Shown: positions 20,513 through 30,735, counted from the first letter of the stretch. The stretch: DNA of 64,000 nt from Phytophthora colocasiae (GCA_018806915.1 JAGKQI010000094.1:806001-870000), one strand, 5' to 3'. Program-made: numbers and translations. The notes: generated by a model not told the origin, from the sequence alone.

Positions 20513-22130
20513 TTAACGAATATGTTGTTACTCAAAATAAAAGCAGGAAGCCTATTACAGCCCAGCTAATTGCTAATGAGGTTCGAGACAAGTGTGGAGT
20601 TACGATTCACGTTCGCACCATGCGGCGAATATGCAAAAAATTAGGATACGTCTACGTCAAAGGTAAAAAGCGTCATTATCTTGCAGAAAGTGCCGGAAAT
20701 GTGGCCTTTAGGGCGTCTTACCTGCAAAAGAAACTAGCAAACCGACGAAGCAATGGGCTACCACGATGCCCTGAGGTGTTCTTGGACGAGAGCTACTGCA
20801 ACGTCAATCATGTTGCAGGTAAAACATGGTTAACGTCAGACAGAAAACGGTACGATAAGAGCGGCAAAGGAACCAGGTACGAATTTTGCAATTGTTTTAT
20901 TTAATGATAGCTAACTCTGTTTCAGAATTTGCATAATAGCTGCTGGTATTGTACATGCACATGGGGCCGTACTGCAAGGGCACTTTGTGCCTGGCTCAAT
21001 CAACTTTTGGAATTCAACATTAAAGCAAAAAGAAGAGGATGATTATCACGGCAATTTTGACAGCGATCAGTTTGAGCGTTGGTTCGAGAACTTGTGCATG
21101 ACCCTCGAGCAATATGGGCAATGCCACATCCACATGGATGGAGCATCGTACCATAAAAATATAACTAACCCACAGCCAACATCAAACTGGCGCAAACCGC
21201 GAATTCAAAAGTGGTTGGCAGATCAAGGTAAATTCACTTATTAGTTTACTATTATGTCATTATCTAAGTTATGATTCTTTTGGTTGTAGGAATTGCATAC
21301 AGTGACTCTGAATTTGTGCCTCAGTTGCTAGAACGTGCCCGTGAACACCGTGTTCCTTCAATTTATCAAGCTCAGCTTATTGCAGCCGAACACGGCCATA
21401 TCCTCCTTTATACCCCGCCATATCACCCCGAGCTCCAACCCATTGAGCTCATATGGGCTCAAATAAAGAACGGCATCGCACGAGACCCAGCCGAAAACGC
21501 TGCAGATCTCCAGGTCAAGGTCCAAGAACAATTCGACCACATATCTGGTTCTACATGGACTAAGGTGTTCAAGCACGCGCAGAAATTTGAGGATGCATAT
21601 ATAGAGAGCATGGACACAGTGCCTATTGCTGCCGAAGTCGAAGCAGACGACCATAACGGAGATGAGAGCTCAGAGGAGAGTACCAGTAGCAATGCATAGG
21701 ATACCTGTGCAAAATTAATGTTTTGGTGGTACACATCATTTTCATGAGACACCGCAAGTTGACTTTTCTCGTGAACTTCATGTGTTTTAGCTTCTCGCCC
21801 AATGAAATTCCTATATTTGCGGAGCCCTTTTCCCGAAAGTTTTGGGCATTCGGATTCCTTGTGTTTAAGGGCGTATAGCGCCTAAACGAGAAGGAATCTG
21901 GCAAAACGGACCTCATTTTTGGAACGAGAGCCGTGATGTTACCCATATATCTAAATGTTGCATATGGTTTTCCGAAAAGAAACCCTCCTAATGATGGTGG
22001 CAAAAGTGGGTCCAAGTTCATTGTCCCCTACAATAGCTTATCCTCCCGACTTATCTGCAGCAGATATGTCGGGGCCTATGTCGGCATACATCTCACCGAG
22101 TCGTAGATTTCGTCTCGATATAATCACCTA

Positions 22131-22797
22131 CCGCATAAGAGATGTCTTAGTTCCTACTTGAACTGCGCCAAAATCGTGGTGTTGTGTCTACAAGAGAAAG
22201 GCAACCAAAAATTAGTCAGCATTTGCCATCAGAATAGAGGGCTAAGGGAAAATGACTGGTTTCGACTTTGCTGTGTCGCGCTCTCCCTTCGCAGTGTTGG
22301 ATTGACCGCGAAGCGAATTGAGGGGGGGCTGTGTGTCCTAGCAGGGTTGTCGCCATACCTATGGTTAATTCCCCGTCCAACACTTTGTCTCGATTAACGT
22401 TCTAGATGCTTTCCAGGAGTAGCTTTTCGATTGCGTCTGCGCACGTGTAAGGCCTGGGTAGAAGCGATCAACAGTTTCCTCCATAGTATGAGAGTCTAGA
22501 CACTGCAGGACCTGCAGCTTAAAGGCATATGACACGGCTAATCGTGTGTACGTCCTCGGCTTGACACCGCTACCGGTCGTTCGCCTTCTTCCACTGCGAG
22601 GCATGCTTTCTGAGCTGTGGTTTATCTCGAAATGAACTCGTGAAGCAAACATTTCTACCAGAAATGACTGCTTTGGCTTTTGCTCAGATTTAATGGTAAA
22701 AAGTGTTGTTTTAAATAAACGATCGTTAACGTGTGATTGGCTAATATGATAGTGTGAACTAAGACATATCCATGAATAAAGACATCTCTTATGCGGA
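22131..22797 (-). mobile_element. Small pogo-like element with 19-bp terminal inverted repeats
   Basis: CCGCATAAGAGATGTCTTA at 22132-22150 and its complement (one base different) at 22778-22796. TA precedes the left end; the right flank is AA, so the duplication is not exact. It encloses the pogo-type N-terminal frame at 22365-22604. Confidence 0.5.
22365..22604 (-). pseudogene. pogo-type transposase N-terminal fragment
   Basis: From the ATG at 22604 the frame reads MPRSGRRRTTGSG, then RLAVSYAFKLQVLQCLDSHT and METVDRFYPGLT-type helix (actual MEETVDRFYPGL), then WKASRTLIETKC. This is the layout of the psq/HTH start of pogo/Tigger transposases. No DDE part follows. Confidence 0.5.
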
Positions 22798-22823
22798 ACC
22801 TAGAACTATGCTGTGTAGCCATC

Positions 22824-23291
22824 TTAGCTGGTGTACTTGATGTTTGTATAGTCTATGATGATCATCACTCCTAATATGCAGCCTTCACTCTGCTGAGGAC
22901 ATATCTTCCGACAGCCTTGACATTCAGTTTGAAATCTGCCTCTAAACGCGAAGGTAAGTGCATGTGTGTACCTTTCCGTTGTTTTCTTTTCGATGCTAAA
23001 ATGGAAATAGCTACTAACTAGTGTTATATCCGCGCAAGGATTATGGTGCGTCTTGTGCACCCCTCCAGTCACTGGAAGTCGCGCTGTATCGTTGATACAT
23101 CCAGCGACGACAACACGCAGCTGAGCGAATGCTGCGCCTAGCACCAGCAGAGTGTCCATTTCCTCGGTCTGCCTCTCCATTAGCAACTGCTTTCGAAGTG
23201 AGCGATCAAGAGAGAGCGGGTTCTGTGTCCTTGGTAAAGTGTCGGGTACACTTTTTTTAATTAGAGCTTTACTATTGAAGTAGGACAGCAT
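22824..23291 (-). other. Unassigned open frame
   Basis: A 155-codon frame (SLDRSLRKQLLMERQTEEMD, then LLVLGAAFAQLRVVVAG). The first third looks coding but no family is recognised. It lies inside the inverted-repeat pair 22018-23428. Confidence 0.2.
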
Positions 23292-23468
23292 TAGCGGACA
23301 TGAGATGAAGATCTACAGCATTTACGGTGGCACCTCCGAGAGATAAGCCGGCATATATCTTTTCTAAGTCTAACTTAGCTGCTGCAGATATGTCGGGCGG
23401 ATAAGCTATATATGGAAGGCGTCCACTGTATTAGTTACTGTTAGTTATAAAGTGGCGCCACGTACATG

Positions 23469-23469
23469 T

Positions 23470-23555
<86 letters not shown>
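23469..23555. repeat. (GTAA)n microsatellite
   Basis: About 21 uninterrupted GTAA units, just outside the right end of the IS630/Tc1 element. Confidence 0.95.
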
Positions 23556-23588
23556 TACGCAAGAACAAGTACTGGTGTGTGTGTTTTA

Positions 23589-24364
23589 CCCCCCCCCCCC
23601 GCTCTCAACCGTTGTATATGACTACATTAGTGGTACACACCAGAATTGGCTCATTCTTAACATGTTGTATAATACAACATGTTAAAAACCGTGAAATGCA
23701 CGCGGGTAGGTGAATATCGTACCAAGAAAAGCCAGAAAAGTGCAAGACCAAGACACAGATAGATAGGACTTAGAAAGAAACGCTGTCGCCGTCCTTCTCC
23801 AGATGCTGAGGACGGGGGGCAGGAAGAAGAGAAGGAGGAGCAGCAGGGGGGGATGAAGAAGAGAAAGAGGACGAGCAGGAGGGAGAAGAAGAGGCGAAAG
23901 AAGACGAACAGGAGGAAGCGGAAGAGGAGGAGGTGGGCGAGGAGGAATCGTAAGAAGCGTTAGGACGATGGTAGCGAACAAGACAAGTAGGAACACTGAT
24001 GATTACAATCGCCAAGGAAAGATTGCTTGCTACATGATGTTCAATCCTCTGGAACTGCAGCGTGGCATACATGTAGCTAGGCAAAAATGTTTGCTCTGTG
24101 TCAACTTCAAATAAAAAGGCCCAAACCAGTCGCAGTATATACAACATACGCCCACATGCGAGACTGGAGAAGGTGTATATGACAACTTCGCTGGTACATA
24201 GCGCTGCGCACGATGTGCAAGCAGGTTGCCTTCCCACTGTACAGACTTTACACTCGTACTTATCACAGGCAATACAAAAATCAATATTAGACTGTCCTTA
24301 ATGTAGTATTATACAACATGTTAAAGACTTGCCAGGGGGTCAAAATAGGCTTGAGAGCGGGGGG
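23589..24364. mobile_element. Inverted-repeat element with TTAA-like flank, possible piggyBac relative
   Basis: The left end C12-GCTCTCAA matches the complement of TTGAGAGCGGGGGG at 24351-24364. TTAA follows at 24365-24368 and TTTA precedes at 23585-23588. Inside each end lies TTAACATGTTGTATAAT; at the left it forms a perfect 29-bp palindrome (23657-23685). The interior has a purine-rich Lys/Glu/Arg low-complexity stretch (23770-23955) and no recognisable transposase. Confidence 0.5.
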
Positions 24365-24814
24365 TTAAAAACTGCCAAAATTCCATAAACTCATCGTCAG
24401 CTATCCAGCGCAGACATCAGATTTGTTGTAAGAAGTCGGATGCCGCCTCCAGGTCCACCAGACCACATCCAGCAGAAGCGGTCGCTACAAAGTGCTAGTG
24501 TAGACCCTAACGCAAACGCCGCGGCACCTTCCCTTATCGATTGTGCACAGCATGACGCAACCGTGAACCACGTGAAGAAGGCTCGTTCAGTGGCGCTAGA
24601 TGCAACGTGAAATCAAGCATGCTGTGATAGTTCTAGACAATAGTGGTTCTCACGGTTACCCAGTTTGCAGGTTTGCTGCTGTAACCAATCAGGGAAAACC
24701 TACAACTTGCAAACCGTGAGCAACATCTGCAGTTTTCCTTTGCTGCAAGATAAGGTTTCTACCAATGATAATTAAGCGGTAGGGTATCGGAGAGAGGGTT
24801 TCAAAATCAACAGC

Positions 24815-25174
24815 ATGGCAAGGCAGGGGACAAGAGCTCACTTGGAGCTTCTGCTTACAGCTCAGACGCTGTATGCAACCTTAGAAGACTCGAGTGACGA
24901 AGAAGACTCTGAGGAAGAGATCGAAGAACCAGCTTTTGTCTCTCAACTATGCAGTACTCGGTATCTTTTTCGTGGAACAGTGTTAAGGCCTCAAAATGGT
25001 ATGCTGCTAGACTTTTTCGTATGGATCCGTTGCGTGCACGGGTTCCAGCGCCTCCTCAATATGGTAATACGGCATCCTGTGTTTCAGAAAGCTCTAGGAC
25101 AGCAAGAACAAGCACCAGTTCAATTACAGCTAGAAGTGTTTTTGTATTCATTGCAATGTGTTACTTGCTATTAA
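24815..25174 (+). pseudogene. PIF/Harbinger-like transposase N-terminal fragment
   Basis: The ATG at 24815 opens a 119-codon frame: helical start, acidic stretch (SSDEEDSEEEIEEP), then RHPVFQKALGQQEQAPVQLQ and LEVFLYSLQC. The HPVF...APVQLQL.VFL pattern is the usual lead-in to Harbinger-type DDE_4 nucleases. It stops at TAT-TAA, the TTAA where a MITE has inserted, and nothing homologous follows the MITE. Confidence 0.45.
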
Positions 25175-25436
25175 CCCTCCAGTTCCCGATGTTTTACCGA
25201 TATGCATGCGGTTTTTTTTACATGTTTTACGTTAAACATGCTTAATATAGAAATGACTCAAAACCATACTAAAATCAAGATAAAGACATCATTCTCATGG
25301 CGCATTTTTCAGCGACAGGCGTCGTACTTTACAGTGTCCATACTTAACATAAGATAAACTGTGTTGTCTCACATGTTTTACGTAAAACATGGCGAAAAAG
25401 TGGTCAAGTTTATCGGTACCCCTGGGAACGGGAGGG
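25175..25436. mobile_element. 262-bp piggyBac-type MITE
   Basis: TTAA at 25171-25174 and 25437-25440 flank CCCTCCAGTTCCC and GGGAACGGGAGGG, a 13-bp inverted repeat with one mismatch. ACATGTTTTACGT-type palindromes occur near both ends (25219-25240 and 25370-25391). No coding capacity. Confidence 0.8.
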
Positions 25437-25440
25437 TTAA

Positions 25441-26159
25441 CCCTTTAAGTAAAAAAAGAAAAGTCATGACTAGGTCATGACCCTGTGACCTGTAATCCGA
25501 AGATATCAGCTGGTTTTTGTGTGTTACCTGAGGATATCGGCACCAGGGTCACGACCTACATACCACGTCTTCATTGGCTATTATTTGTGGTTAATTTTGG
25601 TGGAAAGTGAAATTCTTCTCGTGGACGAGGATCCTCGGTAAAGAGTTCACCAAGAGCATATCTGGCATATGCTGATTCAGTCGTCTACGAGGAACACGCT
25701 CAGGTGCACTGCGCGTCATATTTACCTAATGTATCAAGGGGAATCTGGATTAGTGATTGGTACGTGATCTTCTTTACTTCGATTGTTATGCTACCTGTCG
25801 CCGCTAACCGTCGGTCTGATAAGCAGGGCACCTACTTGCTCGATGTCTAATACATTACTTGAGCGGACATATGCACAGATTCTTCTTCCGAGCAGTCTCA
25901 GATTCTTGCCCCTGTGTGAACGAGAACTGCGATTTTCAACGACGTCAGGACGCTCCGTCACCGGGGAATATCAAGTGAAGACGCTGGTGTAGAGTGATGT
26001 AACCTAACGGAGGAGTGCTGTGCTACACCTTCAGGCTGAAACAGTCAGGTTAACAACATGATATTTCGCAAATGTACGTGCAAAGAGACAAATAGGGACA
26101 AATTTTGTGTTCATATGGGCAATAACGATCATGGCTACACTGATTTTTTTCCTTGTAGG
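25441..26159. other. Intergenic, no gene recognised
   Basis: An imperfect inverted repeat (AGGTCATGACCCTG near 25471-25500 with CAGGGTCACGACCT at 25542-25556) is visible; no coding sequence can be assigned. Confidence 0.4.
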
Positions 26160-26161
26160 TA

Positions 26162-27135
26162 ACGTAGAATACCGAATAGTACGCGGTAAAGTAATACAAC
26201 GCCCTACGAATTGAACGCGGTCTCCGAGGGCGTTATACAAAGAATAGAACGCGTTCAAATTGAACGCCCTCTTAATTGAACACTGTAGTCAACAAAGCTG
26301 ATTTCTCGGCAGTTTGACTTACGTTGCGGCAGAATTCCAGTTCTCTGCAGCTGTAACAAGTCTGACAATGCTCATCCACCCGTGAATCCTCCCCAGACAA
26401 CGCGAGCAGCATGTTTGTTTTGCATCATTCGCCAAGATGCCAGCTAGACGAAAGCAGCATAAAAAAACAAGCGATTCCCGCAAGTTACTCAAACAACAGG
26501 CCAGTAGGTTGTTTGAGATTCCATGAGAGCGCATATTGGCGAAGAAGTGAAAAAGCGTTGCGAGGACAAATGCATCAAGATGGCCGTTATTCCTGGCGGC
26601 CTAACTCCTTATCTTCAGGCTGGTGACGTGGGCATTTTCAAGTCGTTTAAGGATCACATGTCGGTGCTCATCGACCAGTGGAAATGTTCAGGCCAAGTGA
26701 GCTATACCCGGGCCGGAAACCCACTCCCTCCAGGTTCCTGACAGCGTCGTGCAAAAGAGCATTGGAAAGTGCGGGTTCATTGACGATCCAAACGACTGGT
26801 CCATCTAAGCATGACGTCTACGGTTCACAATTTCGAGTGGCCTGGGCCACACTCAATGACAACAGCGACAGTGACAATGGCGGCGACAGCTCCAGCGAGC
26901 TGCTGGACGCGCTCGATGAGATCTGCATCGATGAGTAGCTCTCGAAGAACATAACACTAAATCCATTTGCTGGCGTTGATGGTAAATTCATTGTTCGTTG
27001 TTTTTATTGTACTCAACAATGAGGAATCGAATAGAGCTCCCTACGAATTGAACGCCCATCAAATACAACGCCCTAGTTGGTTGAAGAGGGCGTTTAATAA
27101 CAATAGAACACCGCGTACTATTCGGTATTCTACGT
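26162..27135 (+). mobile_element. Deletion-derived pogo element
   Basis: Perfect terminal inverted repeats of 26 bases (ACGTAGAATACCGAATAGTA...) with TA on both sides (26160-26161, 27136-27137). Near the ends CCCTACGAATTGAACGC occurs in the same orientation left (about 26202) and right (about 27040), with further GAACGC/GGGCGTT motifs. It encodes the start and the end of a pogo-type transposase with the middle missing. Confidence 0.88.
26437..26938 (+). pseudogene. pogo-type transposase, internal deletion
   Basis: ATG at 26437 gives MPARRKQHKKTSDSRKLLKQ and ASRLFEIP, then a stop; from about 26523 the C-terminal part of the DDE_1 domain reads KKRCEDKCIKMAVIPGGLTP and LQAGDVGIFKSFKD, where the Asp of AGDVG is the third catalytic residue. 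Two frame changes (near 26735 and 26805) lead to an acidic end, SSSELLDALDEICIDE, at 26938. The first two catalytic Asp lie in the deleted middle, so the product would be inactive. Confidence 0.7.
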
Positions 27136-27137
27136 TA

Positions 27138-27460
27138 TTTTGAAAATGCATCAATGCTCCGCGTCCCGCGCTCCTCCTCAGCACGATCGATTGCAGCCTC
27201 TGCGGACTGAACTGCACTTATCAACGATCGTACGTACTTAACAATCCTCAGCCGTCTTGAAAATTTTTTTAGCTTCCTTTGACGATGATCTCCACTTACA
27301 TCCGTAGGTGCTTTCAAGGTGTGCTATTGATGGACCGAACAGTGCGGATACCTCTGCTCATAGAATAATTCGGTACGTCACAGTTCGTCGAGGTTTCCGT
27401 GTTTGCCATCGGGGTATGACGCTGTACTGATGATGATATTTGTGTTCCTTCTGCAGCACT
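27138..27460 (-). other. Unassigned short basic frame between pogo and Gypsy-1
   Basis: A minus frame (27317-27135) reads RQRKLKKFSRRLRIVKYVRS and ISAVQSAEAAIDRAEEERG, a basic amphipathic helix, and runs out at the pogo insertion. Perhaps the end of a gene hit by both insertions. No family recognised. Confidence 0.25.
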
Positions 27461-28265
27461 TGAAGGACGATGAGGAGAACGAGTCGACCATGAAGCGCGT
27501 GGTTGAAGGACGGCACCAGCACAGTGCAGACGTGCAGGTCCAACGGGACTAGGAACGACGAATGAGCATCGAGCGCAGCGCGCTGCTGAGCTGTTGATTG
27601 GGCGTTGATGCCTGCGGAGGGATTGCTCGACGGAGGCCGTGTAGCGGAAGTGGTACAACGCGAGGTACGCGCAGTGAGAGCGGCTGCACGGAGGAGCGGT
27701 TTTGATGGGCAGTTTGGAATTCGCCACCGAGGGCGCAGAGTTCGGAATTTGCCACGACGGGCAAAGGACGATTGAGGAATCGAGGAGAAGGGCGCAGAGA
27801 CCCTTAGACGTGGACGTGGGGCTGTGAGTCTTCAGCGACTTTGAGAAGAAGGGCGCTTTCTGACGGTGGAGCGGGAACGAGGAACTGGCGGACGACGACC
27901 GGGCTGGAGTGGCGCTGGACGTTGTTGGCGGGCTGGAACCTGGGGAACGACTTGGAGCGGAAGCGAGGAACTGGCGGACGACAACCGGGCTGGAATGGCG
28001 CTGGGCGTTGTTGGCGGGCTGGAACCTGGTGGACGACCTGCCGGACGAACCGTAGGAGACTCAGCAGTTGAGGTAGACGTGTATTGAGAGGTTAATAAAT
28101 AGGATCGACCGTACCGCGTTACGGGAGATCCGGCGCAGTACCAAGTGGGTGCTGTTGGCCAGTGGACGAGTTGAGAAACAAGTAAACGCCTGTTCGTCGC
28201 CCTAGGACGGCAGCGGGCTATACGACACGCCCAACTAGCCGGGCGAGATAAGAGGCTACGCTACA
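27461..28265 (+). repeat. Gypsy-1 LTR 1
   Basis: 805 bp, TGAAGG...GCTACA. Contains two tandem 86-bp units (27881-27966 and 27967-28052, GGAACTGGCGGACGAC...) differing at a few sites, and a TTAATAAATAGG box near 28091. It differs from LTR 2 by very few bases (for example GTGCAGG/GTGGAGG). Confidence 0.85.
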
Positions 28266-28284
28266 TGGTGGTCATACAGGGGCC
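28266..28284 (+). promoter_or_regulatory. Probable primer-binding site, Gypsy-1 unit 1
   Basis: TGGTGGTCATACAGGGGCC starts directly after the LTR; TGG matches the complement of a tRNA 3' CCA end. The matching tRNA cannot be named from this window. Confidence 0.45.
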
Positions 28285-28312
28285 GAGGTTGAGACAACGA
28301 GGCGTAGAACGT

Positions 28313-30682
28313 ATGAAGACGATAACGATGACGACAACATCCGAGACGGCCAAGCGGGCAACGAAGGCGAAACGGCCCAAGTCGAAGTCAAGCGCTGAGC
28401 GTGAACGGAAAAACGAAGATGACGAGCCCGGTGAGGAAATTCACGACGACGAAGGGGAGCAGTCGACCCCAGAAGCTTCGCGCATGGTACTCAGGAGTCA
28501 GGCGACGGAGCACACCACCGAGCCGAGGCGTGAGGCAGTAGACGAGGGGCAGGCGGCACTCGATGAGACCTTGGCACTGGCAGGGCAAATAGTAGCTGAT
28601 ATCCAAGCGCGCGAAGCAGAGTCGCAGGTGTCGCGGGGCGAAGAGGAAGCGTTGGACGCAGGAGGACTTGGTGACGGCCGTGACGGACGTGAACCAGACC
28701 AGCAAGCGAGAGTCGGCCACGAGGAGCCGAGCTTGGAAAACGTTACGGCACTGCTGCGAGAATTGGCCACCCACGTAGCCGAGCTGAAGGCTGGGCGAGC
28801 AAGACCACCCCGACGAGGGCGAGATGAGCAAGGACCGATTCTGCAGCCGCACGACGACGGAGTAGACACCGCTCCTGAAGAAGAGGTACTGGGACAGGGC
28901 AATGCGAACGAAGAGACCCCACGGCGAGAAGTGATCAACGACGGAAGTCGTAGAGCTGGCCGGCAACGCCGAGATGGAGACGATGGACGCGGACGCAGAC
29001 CCAGGTACCGAGACGGGCGGCGCTCAGCTGGACGCGAACGACGACGACGTGATGAAGATGCCCAACGCGAGCGACGGCGTAGCCGGGAACGCCATGAACG
29101 CCGAAGAGAGCGGCGACAAATTCGTGCGGGAGGAGACCCACCCGACGACGAAGGAAGTTCGGGAGACTCCGACGACGATGGACGCCGACGGGGACCAGCC
29201 AGACGCGGCGACGGCGATGATAATGACAGTAGTTCCGGCGATAGCTCCAGTGATAGCAGCTCCAGTGGCAGCAGCAACGAAGACGGCGATAGTGACGCGA
29301 GTCGAGGGGCACGTAGACGACGCGACCACCGTCGACGCGAGCCGCGGCGAGACCAGCATGAACGGCGCGGCCGGCACGAACGGCGAGATAGGCGAAGACG
29401 ACGTGAGCGGCGCGAGAGCGAAGAACGTGACGAACGGCGAAGACGAACGGGTCGACGCAACATCAGGGACTTGGAGTTGCCTACGTTCACGCCATCCGCG
29501 AGAGTATCTGTGACGACGTGGATAGATCGGGTGGATCTTGCGCTGCAGGGGGCGCGTGAATCCGGACGAGGCGAGTGGTCGGATAGAGCGCTGTACTTTA
29601 TCCTGGGGAACAAACTACTTGAGAATGCAGCACGCTGGTGGGTGAACGCCGACAGGAGACTGACGAGAGAACAGCGTACCTGGACGAATCTGAAGCGCAG
29701 CTTGCTAAGAAGATACGCGCCACCACAGGATCTCGCCGAGGCAGAATGGAGAGTGAACTCGAGAGCGATGATGGCGGGAGAAACGTACGCGGATTTCGCA
29801 GCCGGTCTGAGAGATGCAGCAGATAGGAACGCGGTCGAAGAACGGGTGTTCCTGGCGCAATTCTACAGGAATCTGGACCGGACGACGAGACAACTGGTGA
29901 AGCAGCCGCCGGCTCCGCAGACGCTCGAGGAGGCTGTGGACAAGGCGACGGAGCTGAGCGATCCCATGGACAACGTAGCAAGGGGAATGCGAGCCATCGG
30001 ACAACCTTTCCCTCCAGCGCCAGGTGCTCAGTTGATGCAAGTGAACGGACCGAACGGAACGACAGTGTTGATACCTGGGGTCGGTGGTATCGCAATACCA
30101 GAAGGAGCAGCAGCAGGGACCGCGGGAGATGCGCATGAGAGCCAGAGAGTACAGACGGAGGAAGAGCAGTTGGCTCTCTTCACCAATCCGCAGGGCGTGT
30201 ACAACAGGTTGACGGGCGTGAATCAGCCGATCCCCGGCAGAGAATGGACTGGACGACAGTGGGAACCGAAGGCAACTGGGAAGCGACGTGCTAGGAACCC
30301 TCCGACGAAAGAACAGAAGCAGCCGTCCAAGCGACACAAAGGGAATAAGCAGGAGACTACGAAGCCGGCGACAGCAACGCAGGCGAATGCAGCGGCTCCG
30401 ACGGCACCGATTTTACAAGTAGCAGCGGGCGAACGGCGTGTAGAAGCACAAACGGCGGCGAAGACTCAAGCGGCGACTGGTTCAACGTTGAGCACGGGAT
30501 GCCGAAGGTGCGGGAAGCAAGGTCACTGGGTGATGCAATGTCCCGACACACCGAGGTGCTATGCGTGCAACAACTCGGGACACTATGCGCGCGATTGCCC
30601 GGACAAGGACGCGAAGGCACGTAACGACGAGTATCTGAAGCAGAGAGGTCAAGCACGAGGAAAGACGCCGGGAAACGAGTAG
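28313..30682 (+). CDS. gag: Gypsy-1 unit 1 Gag
   Basis: The frame is open from 28265, but that ATG overlaps the primer-binding site, so I start at 28313 (MKTITMTTTSETAKRATKAK), giving 789 residues. N-terminal half: acidic, then a very long Arg/Asp/Glu/Ser-rich disordered region. Residues about 390-570 form the retrotransposon Gag (capsid) domain, with WIDRVDLALQGA, NAARWWVNADRR and FLAQFYRNLD. Two CCHC zinc knuckles follow: CRRCGKQGHWVMQC and CYACNNSGHYARDC. It ends at TAG 30680-30682; pol follows. Gag would assemble the particle and bind RNA. The frame is intact. Confidence 0.8.
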   Translation: MKTITMTTTSETAKRATKAKRPKSKSSAERERKNEDDEPGEEIHDDEGEQSTPEASRMVLRSQATEHTTEPRREAVDEGQAALDETLALAGQIVADIQAREAESQVSRGEEEALDAGGLGDGRDGREPDQQARVGHEEPSLENVTALLRELATHVAELKAGRARPPRRGRDEQGPILQPHDDGVDTAPEEEVLGQGNANEETPRREVINDGSRRAGRQRRDGDDGRGRRPRYRDGRRSAGRERRRRDEDAQRERRRSRERHERRRERRQIRAGGDPPDDEGSSGDSDDDGRRRGPARRGDGDDNDSSSGDSSSDSSSSGSSNEDGDSDASRGARRRRDHRRREPRRDQHERRGRHERRDRRRRRERRESEERDERRRRTGRRNIRDLELPTFTPSARVSVTTWIDRVDLALQGARESGRGEWSDRALYFILGNKLLENAARWWVNADRRLTREQRTWTNLKRSLLRRYAPPQDLAEAEWRVNSRAMMAGETYADFAAGLRDAADRNAVEERVFLAQFYRNLDRTTRQLVKQPPAPQTLEEAVDKATELSDPMDNVARGMRAIGQPFPPAPGAQLMQVNGPNGTTVLIPGVGGIAIPEGAAAGTAGDAHESQRVQTEEEQLALFTNPQGVYNRLTGVNQPIPGREWTGRQWEPKATGKRRARNPPTKEQKQPSKRHKGNKQETTKPATATQANAAAPTAPILQVAAGERRVEAQTAAKTQAATGSTLSTGCRRCGKQGHWVMQCPDTPRCYACNNSGHYARDCPDKDAKARNDEYLKQRGQARGKTPGNE

Positions 30683-30735
30683 CGAGCGGCGTTGAGGGGA
30701 TACGGCGTTCGAGTGCATTGCGAGCACCCCGACGG

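Larger units (their letters stand above)
16321..21699 (+). pseudogene. IS630/Tc1-type transposase, intact except for a piggyBac insertion
   Basis: Exons 16321-16521, 16605-16669 plus 20517-20876, 20926-21227 and 21290-21699 total 1,338 bases (445 residues plus stop). Introns are GT-AG of 83, 49 and 62 bases. The piggyBac sits in exon 2 at a TTAA; with one TTAA kept, the frame reads ELAPVIN-EYVVTQNK without change. Domains: helix-turn-helix N-terminus (DIVAECLGISSNTVKRVMRD), then the catalytic FLDESY (D), HMDGASYH (D) and PIELIW (E). The D-to-E spacing is about 81 residues, far above the 34-41 of ordinary Tc1/mariner, with a WRKPRIQKWL segment between; this fits the DD82E group (Sailor). ATG at 16321 is the first in frame. 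No other lesion seen. Confidence 0.8.
16126..23428 (+). mobile_element. IS630/Tc1 (Sailor-like, about DD82E) element with nested insertions; ends tentative
   Basis: A perfect 19-bp inverted repeat, TGGACGCCTTCCATATATA at 16127-16145 and its complement at 23407-23425, brackets the IS630/Tc1 transposase. TA lies at 16124-16125 and 23429-23430; the right end reads ...CCACTG-TA, as in many Tc1/mariner elements. The span holds a 3.84-kb piggyBac element and a possible pogo-type insert (22131-22797). A second inverted pair (22030-22070 with 23375-23412) means the right end could instead belong to a related small element, so the right boundary is uncertain. Confidence 0.5.
22018..23428. repeat. Large inverted repeat pair, possible MITE related to the IS630/Tc1 element
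   Basis: ATAGCTTATCC-K-CCCGAC...TATCTGCAGCAG at 22030-22062 matches the complement of 23375-23412 over about 40 bases with few mismatches. The right arm continues into the 19-bp end shared with 16127. This suggests a small non-autonomous relative that ends at 23428. Confidence 0.45.

Noticed and set aside
23770..24237. Ser-rich minus-strand frame as a secreted protein
   Set aside because: It is the reverse of a purine-rich GAGGAAGAAG stretch; low complexity explains it.
28498..29613. 371-codon minus-strand frame opposite Gypsy-1 gag (and the copy at 37665-38789)
   Set aside because: It is Ser/Arg/Pro-rich because the plus strand is a run of GAC/CGA codons; the plus frame has the Gag domain and zinc knuckles. 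It is a composition shadow, unlike the Gypsy-2 antisense frame.
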